Source: Anaerolineales bacterium (GTDB lineage Bacteria > Chloroflexota > Anaerolineae > 4572-78 > J111). From it: 64,000 nucleotides of DNA. Location of the stretch: NCBI GenBank assembly GCA_020634935.1, contig JACKAT010000007.1:99080-163079 (forward strand), written 5' to 3'. The translations under genes were made by a program, and so were the position numbers. Every line of letters begins with the position of its first letter. The stretch's first letter is position 1. The notes beneath the pieces are model-generated. The model worked only from the letters and a program-made list of their open reading frames with translations. It searched no databases and was not told the origin of the DNA. Shown one piece after another: positions 27,667-35,905 of the stretch.

Positions 27667-28548
27667 TTAGTTAGCAAAAGCGATTTTCTCCATAGCAAAA
27701 TGATGCTGGAGAAAGACCATGAGCTTGGGGCGCAACCGGGCCGCCTGGCCGAAGTCGATTTTTAGGGCCAAGGTTAATTCAGTAGTGTGATCCATTGTCC
27801 CTGCCTCGCTGAATACCAGCCACGGTTCGTTGAGTTCGGGGAAGACGCGCGGCGCTTCGGGGGCTAATCTGTTTAATAAGGCCAAAGCCGGCAGGAGATC
27901 CGCTGCCGCGATTTTGATTCGCAGGGATGTGGCGGAGTAAGGCCCGCGGCTGAAGTTACAGATATAGCGCAGCTCACCGTTATTGACGATATACATTTCT
28001 CCGGTGCGGGCGCGCAGCTGGGTTGACTTGAGATTGATCCGTTCAACAATGCCTTCGATTGGAATGAATTGGGAATTGATCCGAATTTTCTCACCGACGA
28101 CCAACTTATCTTGAAAAATAATGCTGACCCCCGACAGAAGATCGCCGACAACAGGGCCGGCGGCAAACGAGATACCGGCCGTGAAAAAGCCGATCGTCCA
28201 AACTAGCGTGTCGGTGTCGGCGAAGAGCGCCAGGCTGATGATGGCTGCCGTAATGAAGGCTGTCACACTAATCAAGCTGGATAGTAACTCTCTCAGGGTA
28301 CGCTGCCGTTCCAGCCGGAGCGGTTCAATCGTAATTAGTTCGTCCGGCAGCCAGTCTTCGAGCACCAGGTGTCGTTTCGGCTTAGTTTCGGCCTGCTCAG
28401 GGGTATGATTGCGATGTCCAAACCGCAGGATTAACCCGGCCAGGTGCTCCGCCAGGCGGTGAAGCAAGGTCGCGGCCGAGAAAATCAGCACAACCATACC
28501 CAGTTTGATGAGAGCGTTAAGTAGGATAAATGATTCTAAGTTGGCCAT
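27667..28548 (-). CDS. MscS-like mechanosensitive channel (paralog 2)
   Basis: 293 residues, colinear with the downstream neighbour: GISFAAGPVVGDLLSGVSIIF, LVVGEKIRINSQFIPIEGIVERINL, RTGEMYIVNNGELRYICNFSRGPYSA (by landmarks). The pair is a tandem duplication. Both lie downstream of a lipoprotein gene (16 bp gap), so all three may be one unit. Heteromeric channels are possible. Confidence 0.85.
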   Translation of the reverse strand: MANLESFILLNALIKLGMVVLIFSAATLLHRLAEHLAGLILRFGHRNHTPEQAETKPKRHLVLEDWLPDELITIEPLRLERQRTLRELLSSLISVTAFITAAIISLALFADTDTLVWTIGFFTAGISFAAGPVVGDLLSGVSIIFQDKLVVGEKIRINSQFIPIEGIVERINLKSTQLRARTGEMYIVNNGELRYICNFSRGPYSATSLRIKIAAADLLPALALLNRLAPEAPRVFPELNEPWLVFSEAGTMDHTTELTLALKIDFGQAARLRPKLMVFLQHHFAMEKIAFAN

Positions 28549-28563
28549 TAACCGGAACCTGAG

Positions 28564-30066
28564 TTAGGGTAAAAATGTAAATGAGGTGGTGGTCGTCTCC
28601 CACAACTGTTCGACTTCATCGGCGAGCTGAGGGAAGGCGTTGTCAACCGGCATCAGAATAAAATGAAAAATCGTATCATTATAAACGGCAAATACCTGGC
28701 GCGAGCCAAACCGACCCGGCAGCCCTTCCACCAGCACCGCTTCGACGCCGCTTAACGTCGTCGATCGCCGGGTAATCGGCAGCGCGCTGTATTGGCTGAC
28801 CACCTGATCGACTACCTGAGCTACCGTCTGCCCGTTGGCCGGACCATCGATTTGAATGAGCAAGCTGGCCACGATAGGGTCAGGCCCTTCGCTTTGGGGC
28901 AGACCGGAGATATTCACCAGTCCATTCTCCTCAACGGGTTGGGGATAATAAACCGGATACAGCAAGCAGTATCGCCGTCCAGCATCGACAAACAAGGCTC
29001 GGGCAACATTGGGCGTGCAGCTTTCCGGCAGCCCTTGGAAAGCGGGATTGGCGTTGAGTTCCACCGAAGTAATCATGGTTTCGTAGGCGTCTTTGACCGC
29101 ATCCAACTCTTGGTAGGTCGATCCGCTGGCATAAAAATCGTAGACCACCGTTCGATTAAGCGGGGCAATCAGATGCTCTTCGATGGTAACCAACTGCCCA
29201 TCGGTGTCTTTGATTTCCAATTGAAATCGGATACCTTCGCCCCAAGCCAGCTCAACCGGTTCGCGAGAGACCAACTCCGCGCCTTCCGGCAGCATGGACG
29301 TCGGCGTCCACTCCAAATCGAGTTCGGTCCAAGCCACGCCGATTAAGGGCATTCCTTCCCTGTTGGGCGACCATTGAAAATCGGTGCGCGTCCATTCCGC
29401 CGGAACCGTGATCGCCGCGCCGGTAGCGGGAATGAAAATCGGCTCGTAAGTGGTATCGTCAGTCGGCAGCACCCCTTGGCCCGAGTTGCCCTCGTTGGGT
29501 AAACCATTATCGGCCGCAAGCTCGAACGTACCGAACGGCTGCTCATTGACCATCACTTGGTATTCACCGGCTTTTAGCCCGCGCACATCCAAGGCCACAA
29601 TTTCTTCAAAGGGAACAATTTGCTGGGTACACATCGCTTCAGCCGGTCGAGCGGTGATCAGATTAACGAAAAAGGTATGATCTTGCTGGCGTTGACTGAC
29701 CTGATCGACAGTGGTACAGCCATCGGGAAAATTGCCTTGCACGATCAGGTTAACCTGCACCGGAAACGACTCGAGGATGGCCACCTTGGCTGCGGTTATC
29801 TGGGCTTCGGCATAGATCAATTCACCGTCGCCGGCTTGAGGCGTTGCTCCTTGCTCATCTACCGGAGCTTGAATCGCCGCGGCAGCAACGGACGATTCCT
29901 GGGGGGTGGAAGCTGTATCAGCGACGGGTAGGCTTGTGGCTGGCGTATCGGGGACGATTGGCCCTGACCGCGACGGCGCTTCTACATCTTGGATGGACGC
30001 ACAGGCTGCCAGTAAGATAACCACAACGACTATCAGGAAAAAAGGATGTAACAATTTTAGTCTCAT
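28564..30066 (-). CDS. Secreted lipoprotein of unknown function
   Basis: 500 residues. Signal peptide with lipobox LAAC, lipidated Cys22, then a Ser/Thr/Pro/Ala-rich linker to about residue 80. Residues 85-190 look like a beta-sandwich; residues 205-330 and 345-500 are globular and include TYQELDAVKDAYETMITSVELN and QVFAVYNDTIFHFILMPVD, a pattern seen in surface proteins that monitor or bind. No named family recognised. Confidence 0.78.
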   Translation of the reverse strand: MRLKLLHPFFLIVVVVILLAACASIQDVEAPSRSGPIVPDTPATSLPVADTASTPQESSVAAAAIQAPVDEQGATPQAGDGELIYAEAQITAAKVAILESFPVQVNLIVQGNFPDGCTTVDQVSQRQQDHTFFVNLITARPAEAMCTQQIVPFEEIVALDVRGLKAGEYQVMVNEQPFGTFELAADNGLPNEGNSGQGVLPTDDTTYEPIFIPATGAAITVPAEWTRTDFQWSPNREGMPLIGVAWTELDLEWTPTSMLPEGAELVSREPVELAWGEGIRFQLEIKDTDGQLVTIEEHLIAPLNRTVVYDFYASGSTYQELDAVKDAYETMITSVELNANPAFQGLPESCTPNVARALFVDAGRRYCLLYPVYYPQPVEENGLVNISGLPQSEGPDPIVASLLIQIDGPANGQTVAQVVDQVVSQYSALPITRRSTTLSGVEAVLVEGLPGRFGSRQVFAVYNDTIFHFILMPVDNAFPQLADEVEQLWETTTTSFTFLP

Positions 30067-30212
30067 TTTCTCCTCCCCGGCGAGTAAATGCTTGATGGCG
30101 ATCTATGGCTATTATACAGATTTAGCAGCCAGGAGAAAATTTGGTTAAATTTTTGCGTAAGTCCTGATGATAGGATGGTTAAGAGATTACAATTTGGTCA
30201 CGGTTTTGGAAT

Positions 30213-30248
30213 GAAAAAACCCTCTGAACAACGTCAGAGGGCCTTTTT
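30213..30248. terminator. Bidirectional intrinsic terminator
   Basis: CCCTCTGA (30220-30227) and TCAGAGGG (30234-30241) form an 8-bp stem with a 6-nt loop, with an A-run on the left and a T-run on the right, so it works on both strands. It ends the leftward LysM-SH3b unit and separates it from the lipoprotein gene. Confidence 0.85.
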
Positions 30249-30278
30249 CTAATGACTGACTTGAAAAGTTAATCGTTT

Positions 30279-31313
30279 TTAATCGTCATCATCGCTATTA
30301 TTGTTGTTATTGTTGTTATTGTTATTATTGTTGTTATTGTTGTTGTTGTTGTTGCCATTATTATTTCGATACGGGCTGCAGCTGCCGGGATCCCAGACGC
30401 ATTGGCCCCATTGGCCGTCGCTGCCGCACTGACTGACATATTCAGCGGTGCAGCTCGCGCCGCCGCAGCCGCTCCATTGGCCAGGGTTGCAAACAAAGAC
30501 CGGTTGGGGTATTGGGGTCGGGGTTAGGGTAGCGGTCGGTAGGGGAATAGGGGTGGGGGGCGGCGCTGCATAAGGGACGTCGGCTACATTTTGGGCATCG
30601 ATGTACAAGCCAGACACCCAACCGGCATCACCCCGAGCATGCAAATAGTCGATCCGCCACCAGCCGCCGGCCTGGCCGTTGATCGTAACCTCCTGGTCTC
30701 GCCGCAGCAGCCCAATCGCCCCATATTCTGTGCCTGGTCCGCTGCGCACATTTAGGGCGTCGGTGGTAACAATACCTTGCGGCGAGGTGGATACAGGGGT
30801 GGCCGCCGGCTCCGGCACGGCATCGCTGACGGTGTAGAAGGCCCGGGCGCTCTCATCATCGGTGATCGTCCGGGCGATGATTGGCACCAGCGGCTGATCG
30901 GTCAGGAATATCGGCAGGAAGATACTGACGGTAAACGTCCCGTCTTCGGTGACCAGGGTGCTGGCGACGGCAAACTCCTGACCCTGGTATGGCAGATAGA
31001 TGATCACGCGGCTGTCCGGGGTCCAGCGCTGGCCGGTAATGGTAATGGGGCTGGCTGATGGTCCGCTAAAGGGATTGAGCAGGATTAGCGCACCGGTTGA
31101 AGGTGTTATCTCGGCGACCGGCGTTTGAGTTAGCAGAGCCGAGACCGTGGGGGTTTGGTTTTGCCGCCGGATATCATCGCCCAGGCTCTGAGTCGATTGC
31201 ACGGCCAAACTTGAAGATGGCGTTACGGTTAAAAACGGCAGAGCGCTAATAATGATGGCGACCACGACCACAATCAAATGGGTTAATCTACTTTTTGTTC
31301 TCTTTCGACTCAT
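30279..31313 (-). CDS. Secreted SH3b-domain protein with poly-asparagine tail
   Basis: 344 residues. N-terminal signal anchor (LIVVVVAIIISALPFLTV), an immunoglobulin-like domain (about 70-165: GPSASPITITGQRWTPDSRVIIYLP by landmarks), an SH3b domain (about 183-245: TTDALNVRSGPGTEYGAIGLL, GWWRIDYL, GWVSGLYI), a Pro/Thr linker, a cysteine-rich module (QWSGCGGASC ... QWGQCVW, about 285-315) and a tail of Asn with one Gly, then SDDDD. The Asn run is encoded by AAC/AAT codons, a trinucleotide tract that can change length without frameshift. Likely a cell-wall or sheath protein. Starts 18 bp after the LysM gene. Confidence 0.85.
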   Translation of the reverse strand: MSRKRTKSRLTHLIVVVVAIIISALPFLTVTPSSSLAVQSTQSLGDDIRRQNQTPTVSALLTQTPVAEITPSTGALILLNPFSGPSASPITITGQRWTPDSRVIIYLPYQGQEFAVASTLVTEDGTFTVSIFLPIFLTDQPLVPIIARTITDDESARAFYTVSDAVPEPAATPVSTSPQGIVTTDALNVRSGPGTEYGAIGLLRRDQEVTINGQAGGWWRIDYLHARGDAGWVSGLYIDAQNVADVPYAAPPPTPIPLPTATLTPTPIPQPVFVCNPGQWSGCGGASCTAEYVSQCGSDGQWGQCVWDPGSCSPYRNNNGNNNNNNNNNNNNNNNNNNNSDDDD

Positions 31314-31331
31314 AATCGGTTCCCTTGTGGG

Positions 31332-32369
31332 TTACTTAAATGCCTGGCCGGGTTCGCCGGGCCTCTGCAAGAAGGCGCGGTTTTCTTCAGGGACAACCCA
31401 GACTATCGTCACGGTGCCGGGGGTGGGGGTAATGGTTCCCCCTCGCGCCAAGACGGTGCCATCGGCCGCTGGCGGCGAACTCCAAGTGACGGTGTACTCA
31501 ACCGGATCGAGCGCCACAATCAATTCTTGACCGGGATTGATCGTAAACTCCTGCCCGCCGCCAAATTGCCCACCGGTTAATGTTAGCGTGGAAGGCAGGT
31601 TAGCAAAGCTGCGGTTACCCGCCACTAACAACTCTTTACCTTCCGGGGCGTAGTAAGGTGTCTCTTTATTAGTCACCGAAGGCGGGGTAAATTGGCCTAA
31701 TGTCTCGGTTTGGGCCTCATCGTCTACCAGACCGCTGCGCTGGACTTCGGTCATGACGTAACTCTCTTCCGGCACAAACCAGTTGATAGCCACCATGCCC
31801 GGTTGAGCCATGAAGTCCCGGCTAAAGGTCACGCCTTCCGGCGAACTCCAAAAGGCTTTGTACTCGCCCGGTTCAATCTCCAGTCGAATCTCTTGCCCGG
31901 CGTCGATAGTGAATTCCTGCCCTTGACCGAACTTCCCGCCGCTCAGTTTTAAGGTGGTCGGAATGTTGGCAAAGCTGCGGTTGCCAACAATGGCCAGCAG
32001 CTTATCTTCGGGATTAACCGGGGCCGGCGGCGGCCCGGAAATTTCACCGTTGAGCATGGCTTGGGCTGTTTCGCCGGGTGGAATACACAACGTCTGCGAA
32101 ACTTCGATCAGGCTGGGATCGGTGATGGGCGTGTAAGTGTCATTCTCCTGAGCAGCCGCGTTGGTCGCGTTGACAATAACCGTATAAGCCAGGACATCGC
32201 CGTAATATTTTTCGGCGATAGTGCTCAGCCAGTCGCCGGCCTGAACGGTATAATCTTCTGCACACGGGATAGTTTGAAAGGGCGGGGCTGCCAGCACAGC
32301 CGAAACAGGGGAAAATAGTAGTATCAATACCATACCAAATGGTATAGCCATCCATAACTTTTGCGGCAT
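31332..32369 (-). CDS. Secreted LysM-domain protein with two internal repeats
   Basis: 345 residues. Signal peptide (1-28), LysM (about 37-95: YTVQAGDWLSTIAEKYYGD), then two copies of an about 90-residue beta module: VGNRSFANIPTTLKLSGGKFG at about 129 and AGNRSFANLPSTLTLTGGQFG at about 251 (each followed by EFTI.(A/P)GQE and WSSP). LysM binds glycan such as peptidoglycan. The repeat module is not one I can name. It forms a unit with the downstream SH3b gene. Confidence 0.85.
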   Translation of the reverse strand: MPQKLWMAIPFGMVLILLFSPVSAVLAAPPFQTIPCAEDYTVQAGDWLSTIAEKYYGDVLAYTVIVNATNAAAQENDTYTPITDPSLIEVSQTLCIPPGETAQAMLNGEISGPPPAPVNPEDKLLAIVGNRSFANIPTTLKLSGGKFGQGQEFTIDAGQEIRLEIEPGEYKAFWSSPEGVTFSRDFMAQPGMVAINWFVPEESYVMTEVQRSGLVDDEAQTETLGQFTPPSVTNKETPYYAPEGKELLVAGNRSFANLPSTLTLTGGQFGGGQEFTINPGQELIVALDPVEYTVTWSSPPAADGTVLARGGTITPTPGTVTIVWVVPEENRAFLQRPGEPGQAFK

Positions 32370-32575
32370 AGAGTCCTCCCTTTTTACGCCTCAGTTATTA
32401 TACGCAATTTTCCTTAAGTCCTTCAGCCCAGCATTTTAAATGCAGACGGAACGGTTGACAAATTGAGTTGAGAGTGGTGGGTAATGGGATGATTAGTTTG
32501 TTTTTTGGTTTGGTGGCTAGGCGCGGGTCGATATTTTTATGGTCGCTATCGAACTGGCGGGTAAATAGCCGCGTG

Positions 32576-33409
32576 TTAGTTGAGCCGCAGTAAAGCCGCC
32601 TCTATCTTTTTTAAATGATCTTTGATCGCATCAATGTCACGGTTTTCAGGCGCTAAAAAGATATAGCGCTGCAAGTCGGTAACGGCTTCACTGAGGCGAT
32701 TTAAACGATAGTAGATCAAACCTCTGTCTCTCAAGTTGCCAATTTCTGGGGGGCGCAGGATCATCATTAAATCGATGGTTTTAAGGGCATCCGGCCACTT
32801 TTGCTGGTCGAGATAGATATGTTTGAGATTGAGCAGCAGCCGGTAGAGCATGGCTTTTTTAGAAACCGGTCTCAGAAATTGGCGCTTGAACGTGTCGTGT
32901 CTTTGGGAGGGCGTATTGCTCAGGGCCAGACAGTCGTCTTCCGTTATGCGCTGGCCTCGGTGAAAGACATCAATATAAATCGGGTCGGCTTCAGCCCCGT
33001 AACCTACAATAAAGTGACCGGGCAGCCCAATGCCCCACAGCGGTAAACGGAGGCGCCAGCCTATCTCCAAATAAATCATGCTTAACGTCAACGGGATGCC
33101 TGTGCGCCCATCCATAACCCGATTAAGGAAGGAGTTGTCAGGGTTGTAATAATCGTTGGTGTTGCCGGTATAATTCACCTGGCCGAACAGGTAAAAGTTC
33201 AAGGCGTCGATGATGTCAGTGGCGGATTGGGCCGGCGTAAGTTGAGACCGGATGGCGGCGGCCATTTTGTCCAGACGATTGAGATAGAGTTGTTTATCAA
33301 AGGGGTGAGTCAAATATTCGGCGATAAGCAGGGCCGTACCGGCCAAATCAATCAAGCCTTCATCTTTGGCCAGCATAGTAGTGACAGATTGGTCTAGGCC
33401 GTCTGACAT
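32576..33409 (-). CDS. SirB1/UPF0162-like transglutaminase-fold protein
   Basis: 277 residues. The central block NSFLNRVMDGRTGIPLTLSMIYLEIGWRLRLPLWGIGLPGHFIVGY (by landmarks RTGIPLTLSMIYLEIG and GLPGHFIVGY) is the SirB1 signature, and residues 195-270 form TPR-like helices. The biochemical role of the family is unsettled. It is followed at 10 bp upstream by an esterase gene on the same strand. Confidence 0.88.
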   Translation of the reverse strand: MSDGLDQSVTTMLAKDEGLIDLAGTALLIAEYLTHPFDKQLYLNRLDKMAAAIRSQLTPAQSATDIIDALNFYLFGQVNYTGNTNDYYNPDNSFLNRVMDGRTGIPLTLSMIYLEIGWRLRLPLWGIGLPGHFIVGYGAEADPIYIDVFHRGQRITEDDCLALSNTPSQRHDTFKRQFLRPVSKKAMLYRLLLNLKHIYLDQQKWPDALKTIDLMMILRPPEIGNLRDRGLIYYRLNRLSEAVTDLQRYIFLAPENRDIDAIKDHLKKIEAALLRLN

Positions 33410-33419
33410 GGTTGATGCT

Positions 33420-34136
33420 CTACTTTAATTGCTCTGAAACCCAATCTTTTAAGGCCTTGATGGCTGGCACCGTCATTTTGTGGCCGGTGCGATATTCCCC
33501 GTAGGTGATTTTTGCCCCCAACGCCTGGTAGTGATCCCGCGTTTTTTGAGCTTGGCTCACCGGGATGGTGTCATCCTCCAGGCCATGCGCCATAAAAACG
33601 GGTAGACCATCTAGCTCCGGCGCTGGCATAAGATCAAAGGGTTGAACCATCGCCCCGGCCAGCGAAGCCACCCCCAGCACCCGGTTGGGATAATTCAGCG
33701 CAAAGGCGTTACTGATGGCTGCCCCTTGACTAAAACCCATCAGCAGCAGCCGGTCGGGGTTGATCGGGTAGAGGTAGCGTAACCCATCGATAAAATGGGT
33801 CAGTTTCAACAAACCGGTCTGTAACCCTTCGGCCGTGGGCTGCAATGTGCCGTTGGCGCTATCAAACCACACAAATCCGCCGCCATTGGGGCTGACCAGC
33901 GGTGCTCTGGGCGAGACAATCGCCACCCCGGCAGGGATAGTTTGTTTGAAAATCCACATGGCGCTTTCGTCGCCGTATTTGCCGTGAACCATCACCACTA
34001 CCGGCGCCGAGTCATCTAAACTGGCTTCTCGGGGAATATGGGCGTAATGAATTAACCCGGTTTCTTCATAACCGGGATGATCGGGGCCAATCCATTCAAC
34101 GGGGCTGACTTTGGTTGGAAGTTTGGGTTGATCCAT
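33420..34136 (-). CDS. Alpha/beta hydrolase (carboxylesterase/YpfH-like)
   Basis: 238 residues with the nucleophile elbow LLMGFSQGAAISNAF (Ser about 137), GLEDDTIPVSQAQ (Asp about 190) and TGHKMTVPAI (His about 222). This is the phospholipase/carboxylesterase group. No signal peptide. Likely cytosolic, substrate unknown, co-transcribed with the SirB1-like gene. Confidence 0.87.
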   Translation of the reverse strand: MDQPKLPTKVSPVEWIGPDHPGYEETGLIHYAHIPREASLDDSAPVVVMVHGKYGDESAMWIFKQTIPAGVAIVSPRAPLVSPNGGGFVWFDSANGTLQPTAEGLQTGLLKLTHFIDGLRYLYPINPDRLLLMGFSQGAAISNAFALNYPNRVLGVASLAGAMVQPFDLMPAPELDGLPVFMAHGLEDDTIPVSQAQKTRDHYQALGAKITYGEYRTGHKMTVPAIKALKDWVSEQLK

Positions 34137-34221
34137 GACCAGTCCTGAGGCGATCTGCTCGATGATTTCGGGTATAACGGTATTGTAGCATGGGGAGTCA
34201 AATTATGTCTAAAACTAACCG

Positions 34222-34959
34222 TTACTGAAGTTTTTGGTGAAGAAGACCAATCAACACTTCGGGCGGCGCGTCCAGATCAACCAGGTTGAATTGACCCTGT
34301 TGAACCACCGCTTTGAGCCGGTCTGAAACCGGCTCATTCAACTTTTGGATAGCTTGGGTGATCTCATCAGCCAGCCGGCCGCTGCCGACCAGCACAATAA
34401 TTTCGCGACCTTGCTCAACATTCAACTCGACCTCGCGCAGGGCAATTTCGCCGCCGTTGACCAGCAACGCCACCGACGGCGCTTGTTGCGAAAGATAAGC
34501 CGCCAGGCGATACATCTGCTCAACTTCGCTGCCCCACTCATCGCCTTCCACCAGAACAAAATTAGAGTGGTGAGGTTCCAGGATATCTTCAGCGGTCGTC
34601 CCATCCTCGCCTACTGTCACGTGAGCCGGCAGCACCCCAATGTGGGGCGATTTAGTTCGACCGGCCCGGCCTAAAGCTTCGCCCATCAGCTTCATCACGC
34701 CCGCTTTGGTGCCGCCGTCAATGACAGTGACGCCGTCTTGGACAATAAGCTGGCCAATTGCCGCAAACAACACGGTCAGTCGGCTCATTTTATCGGCCGA
34801 CATATTATTCGCCCCGCCCGACAGCATCAACAGCCGCCGGCATCTGGGCAAACTCAGGGCATCGATGACCTCAGCCGCGTCGGTTTCCGGACTGACCCTG
34901 ACCGACAGGGCTCGGCGACCATTAGGAAAGCTTTTTATTAAGGTTGTCGGTTGGGCCAT
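34222..34959 (-). CDS. SLOG-superfamily (LSDAT_prok-like) protein
   Basis: 245 residues from the ATG at 34959. LLMLSGGANNMSADKMSRLTVLF, VTVIDGGTKAGVMKLMGEAL and HIGVLPAHVTV are the Rossmann-like SLOG motifs of the prokaryotic LSDAT type, proposed to bind or sense nucleotide-derived ligands. VPIVLVGSGRLADEI-like segment (IIVLVGSGRLADEI) is the second nucleotide-binding loop. SLOG proteins occur in stress and conflict systems; the neighbours here give no clue. Confidence 0.75.
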   Translation of the reverse strand: MAQPTTLIKSFPNGRRALSVRVSPETDAAEVIDALSLPRCRRLLMLSGGANNMSADKMSRLTVLFAAIGQLIVQDGVTVIDGGTKAGVMKLMGEALGRAGRTKSPHIGVLPAHVTVGEDGTTAEDILEPHHSNFVLVEGDEWGSEVEQMYRLAAYLSQQAPSVALLVNGGEIALREVELNVEQGREIIVLVGSGRLADEITQAIQKLNEPVSDRLKAVVQQGQFNLVDLDAPPEVLIGLLHQKLQ

Positions 34960-34988
34960 AGCTGCCACTCAATTTGATTAGGGCAAAG

Positions 34989-35075
34989 AAGGTGACAGTC
35001 ACTTAAGCCCGCTACATTGATCGATTTGCACGACTCAGCAGTTTGTAAGTGACTGTCACCGGGTTTTTGCGTAAG
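34989..35075. repeat. Palindromic element family 1, copy E (divergent loop)
   Basis: AAGGTGACAGTCACTT (34989-35004) and AAGTGACTGTCACC (35047-35060) with a 42-nt loop unrelated to copy A; right end GGGTTTTTGCGTAAG. The left TTACGC end is missing. It lies in the 34960-35592 gene-free stretch, which contains three palindromic repeats and a promoter. Confidence 0.8.
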
Positions 35076-35192
35076 TCCAGTTGATTAGATAGATGACGAC
35101 GATTGTAAAAGACCGGATTAAACGGGTCAAGCGGCCTCATTATACCCACATTTAAGCGGCTATCCAATTTTATAAGGTGATGTTGTTAGGAC

Positions 35193-35312
35193 TTACACAG
35201 TTGGGTGTAACGAACCCGGTGACAGTCACTTTTGGCCGAAAAGGAACGTCCGTTTAGCCCAAACAAATCGATTTATCGCGTCTAAGTGACTGTCACCTTT
35301 TGAACTGCGTAA
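35193..35312 (+). repeat. Palindromic element family 1, copy F
   Basis: 120 bp, ends TTACACAGTT / AACTGCGTAA, inner arms GGTGACAGTCACTT and AAGTGACTGTCACC, loop and outer arms in the same orientation as copy A and very similar to it. Confidence 0.88.
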
Positions 35313-35345
35313 CGCCTAGTACACGGAGGCATAAATAGCTCCCCA

Positions 35346-35406
35346 GTTCGTAGTAATGGCTTTAGCCGTTTCTTTCGACAGCACCGCTAAAGCGGTTACT
35401 ACGAAC
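35346..35406. repeat. Palindromic repeat family 3, copy 2
   Basis: GTTCGTAGTAATGGCTTTAG ... CTAAAGCGGTTACTACGAAC, 61 bp, near-perfect fold-back. Lies 34 bp from family 1 copy F. Confidence 0.82.
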
Positions 35407-35592
35407 TATCCAGTTACTTACGCCGTGATGTCCTAGTTGCATCAATTCAGCTCACGGGGCGCCGGTTCCTTTGAAAATACGCTTTTGTAGGGCAAACTTA
35501 TGGTTATGTTAGCTCAATCCAAAATTTAAGGTTGCGCTTCACCTATTTAACTTCATATTGTATAATGAAAGTGAAATGTTAAGGAGAATAGT

Positions 35593-35847
35593 ATGGCAAA
35601 AATCAACGCCGAGTTAGAACAACAAATTAAATCGATGCCTGATCAGTTATTTGATCTTATTGTTCGCACTTATGGCGATGCCACCCCGCATTTAACGTGG
35701 TGTGGCGAGGCGGGCATCGAAATTAAACAGCAGTTTCGGTTATCCCCCGCTCTGGCTGTAACCTGTTCCGGGGCGGCTGCCGTGAATTTGCTTGACCAAG
35801 CGTGGGTTAAATCAATCGAGTTGGATCAGACCATCAGAACCATGTAA
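35593..35847 (+). CDS. Small I9-propeptide-like protein next to the subtilisin
   Basis: 84 residues, no signal peptide, start with AAGGAGAAT and a TATAAT at 35561-35566. Its LIVRTYGDATPHLTW ... IEIKQQFRLSPALAVTCSG ... LLDQAWVKSIELDQTI lines up with the propeptide region of the following subtilisin (VIVRRKQGFFRAQA ... VEHSFQLFPGEAVKVT ... GVDQIWPDLPV). Both have the I9/propeptide pattern of a ferredoxin-like inhibitor. It may be a free inhibitor or chaperone for the protease. The gap to the next gene is 58 bp. Confidence 0.7.
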   Translation: MAKINAELEQQIKSMPDQLFDLIVRTYGDATPHLTWCGEAGIEIKQQFRLSPALAVTCSGAAAVNLLDQAWVKSIELDQTIRTM

Positions 35848-35905
35848 TTCACCCACCCACCAACCAACTATTAAACTAACCAACTAACCATAGAAAGGAA
35901 GCATC

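Noticed and set aside
30290..30362. Simple-sequence repeat array as noncoding microsatellite
   Set aside because: It is in frame within the SH3b protein gene, ends in a normal stop and is followed by a good terminator, so it is coding.
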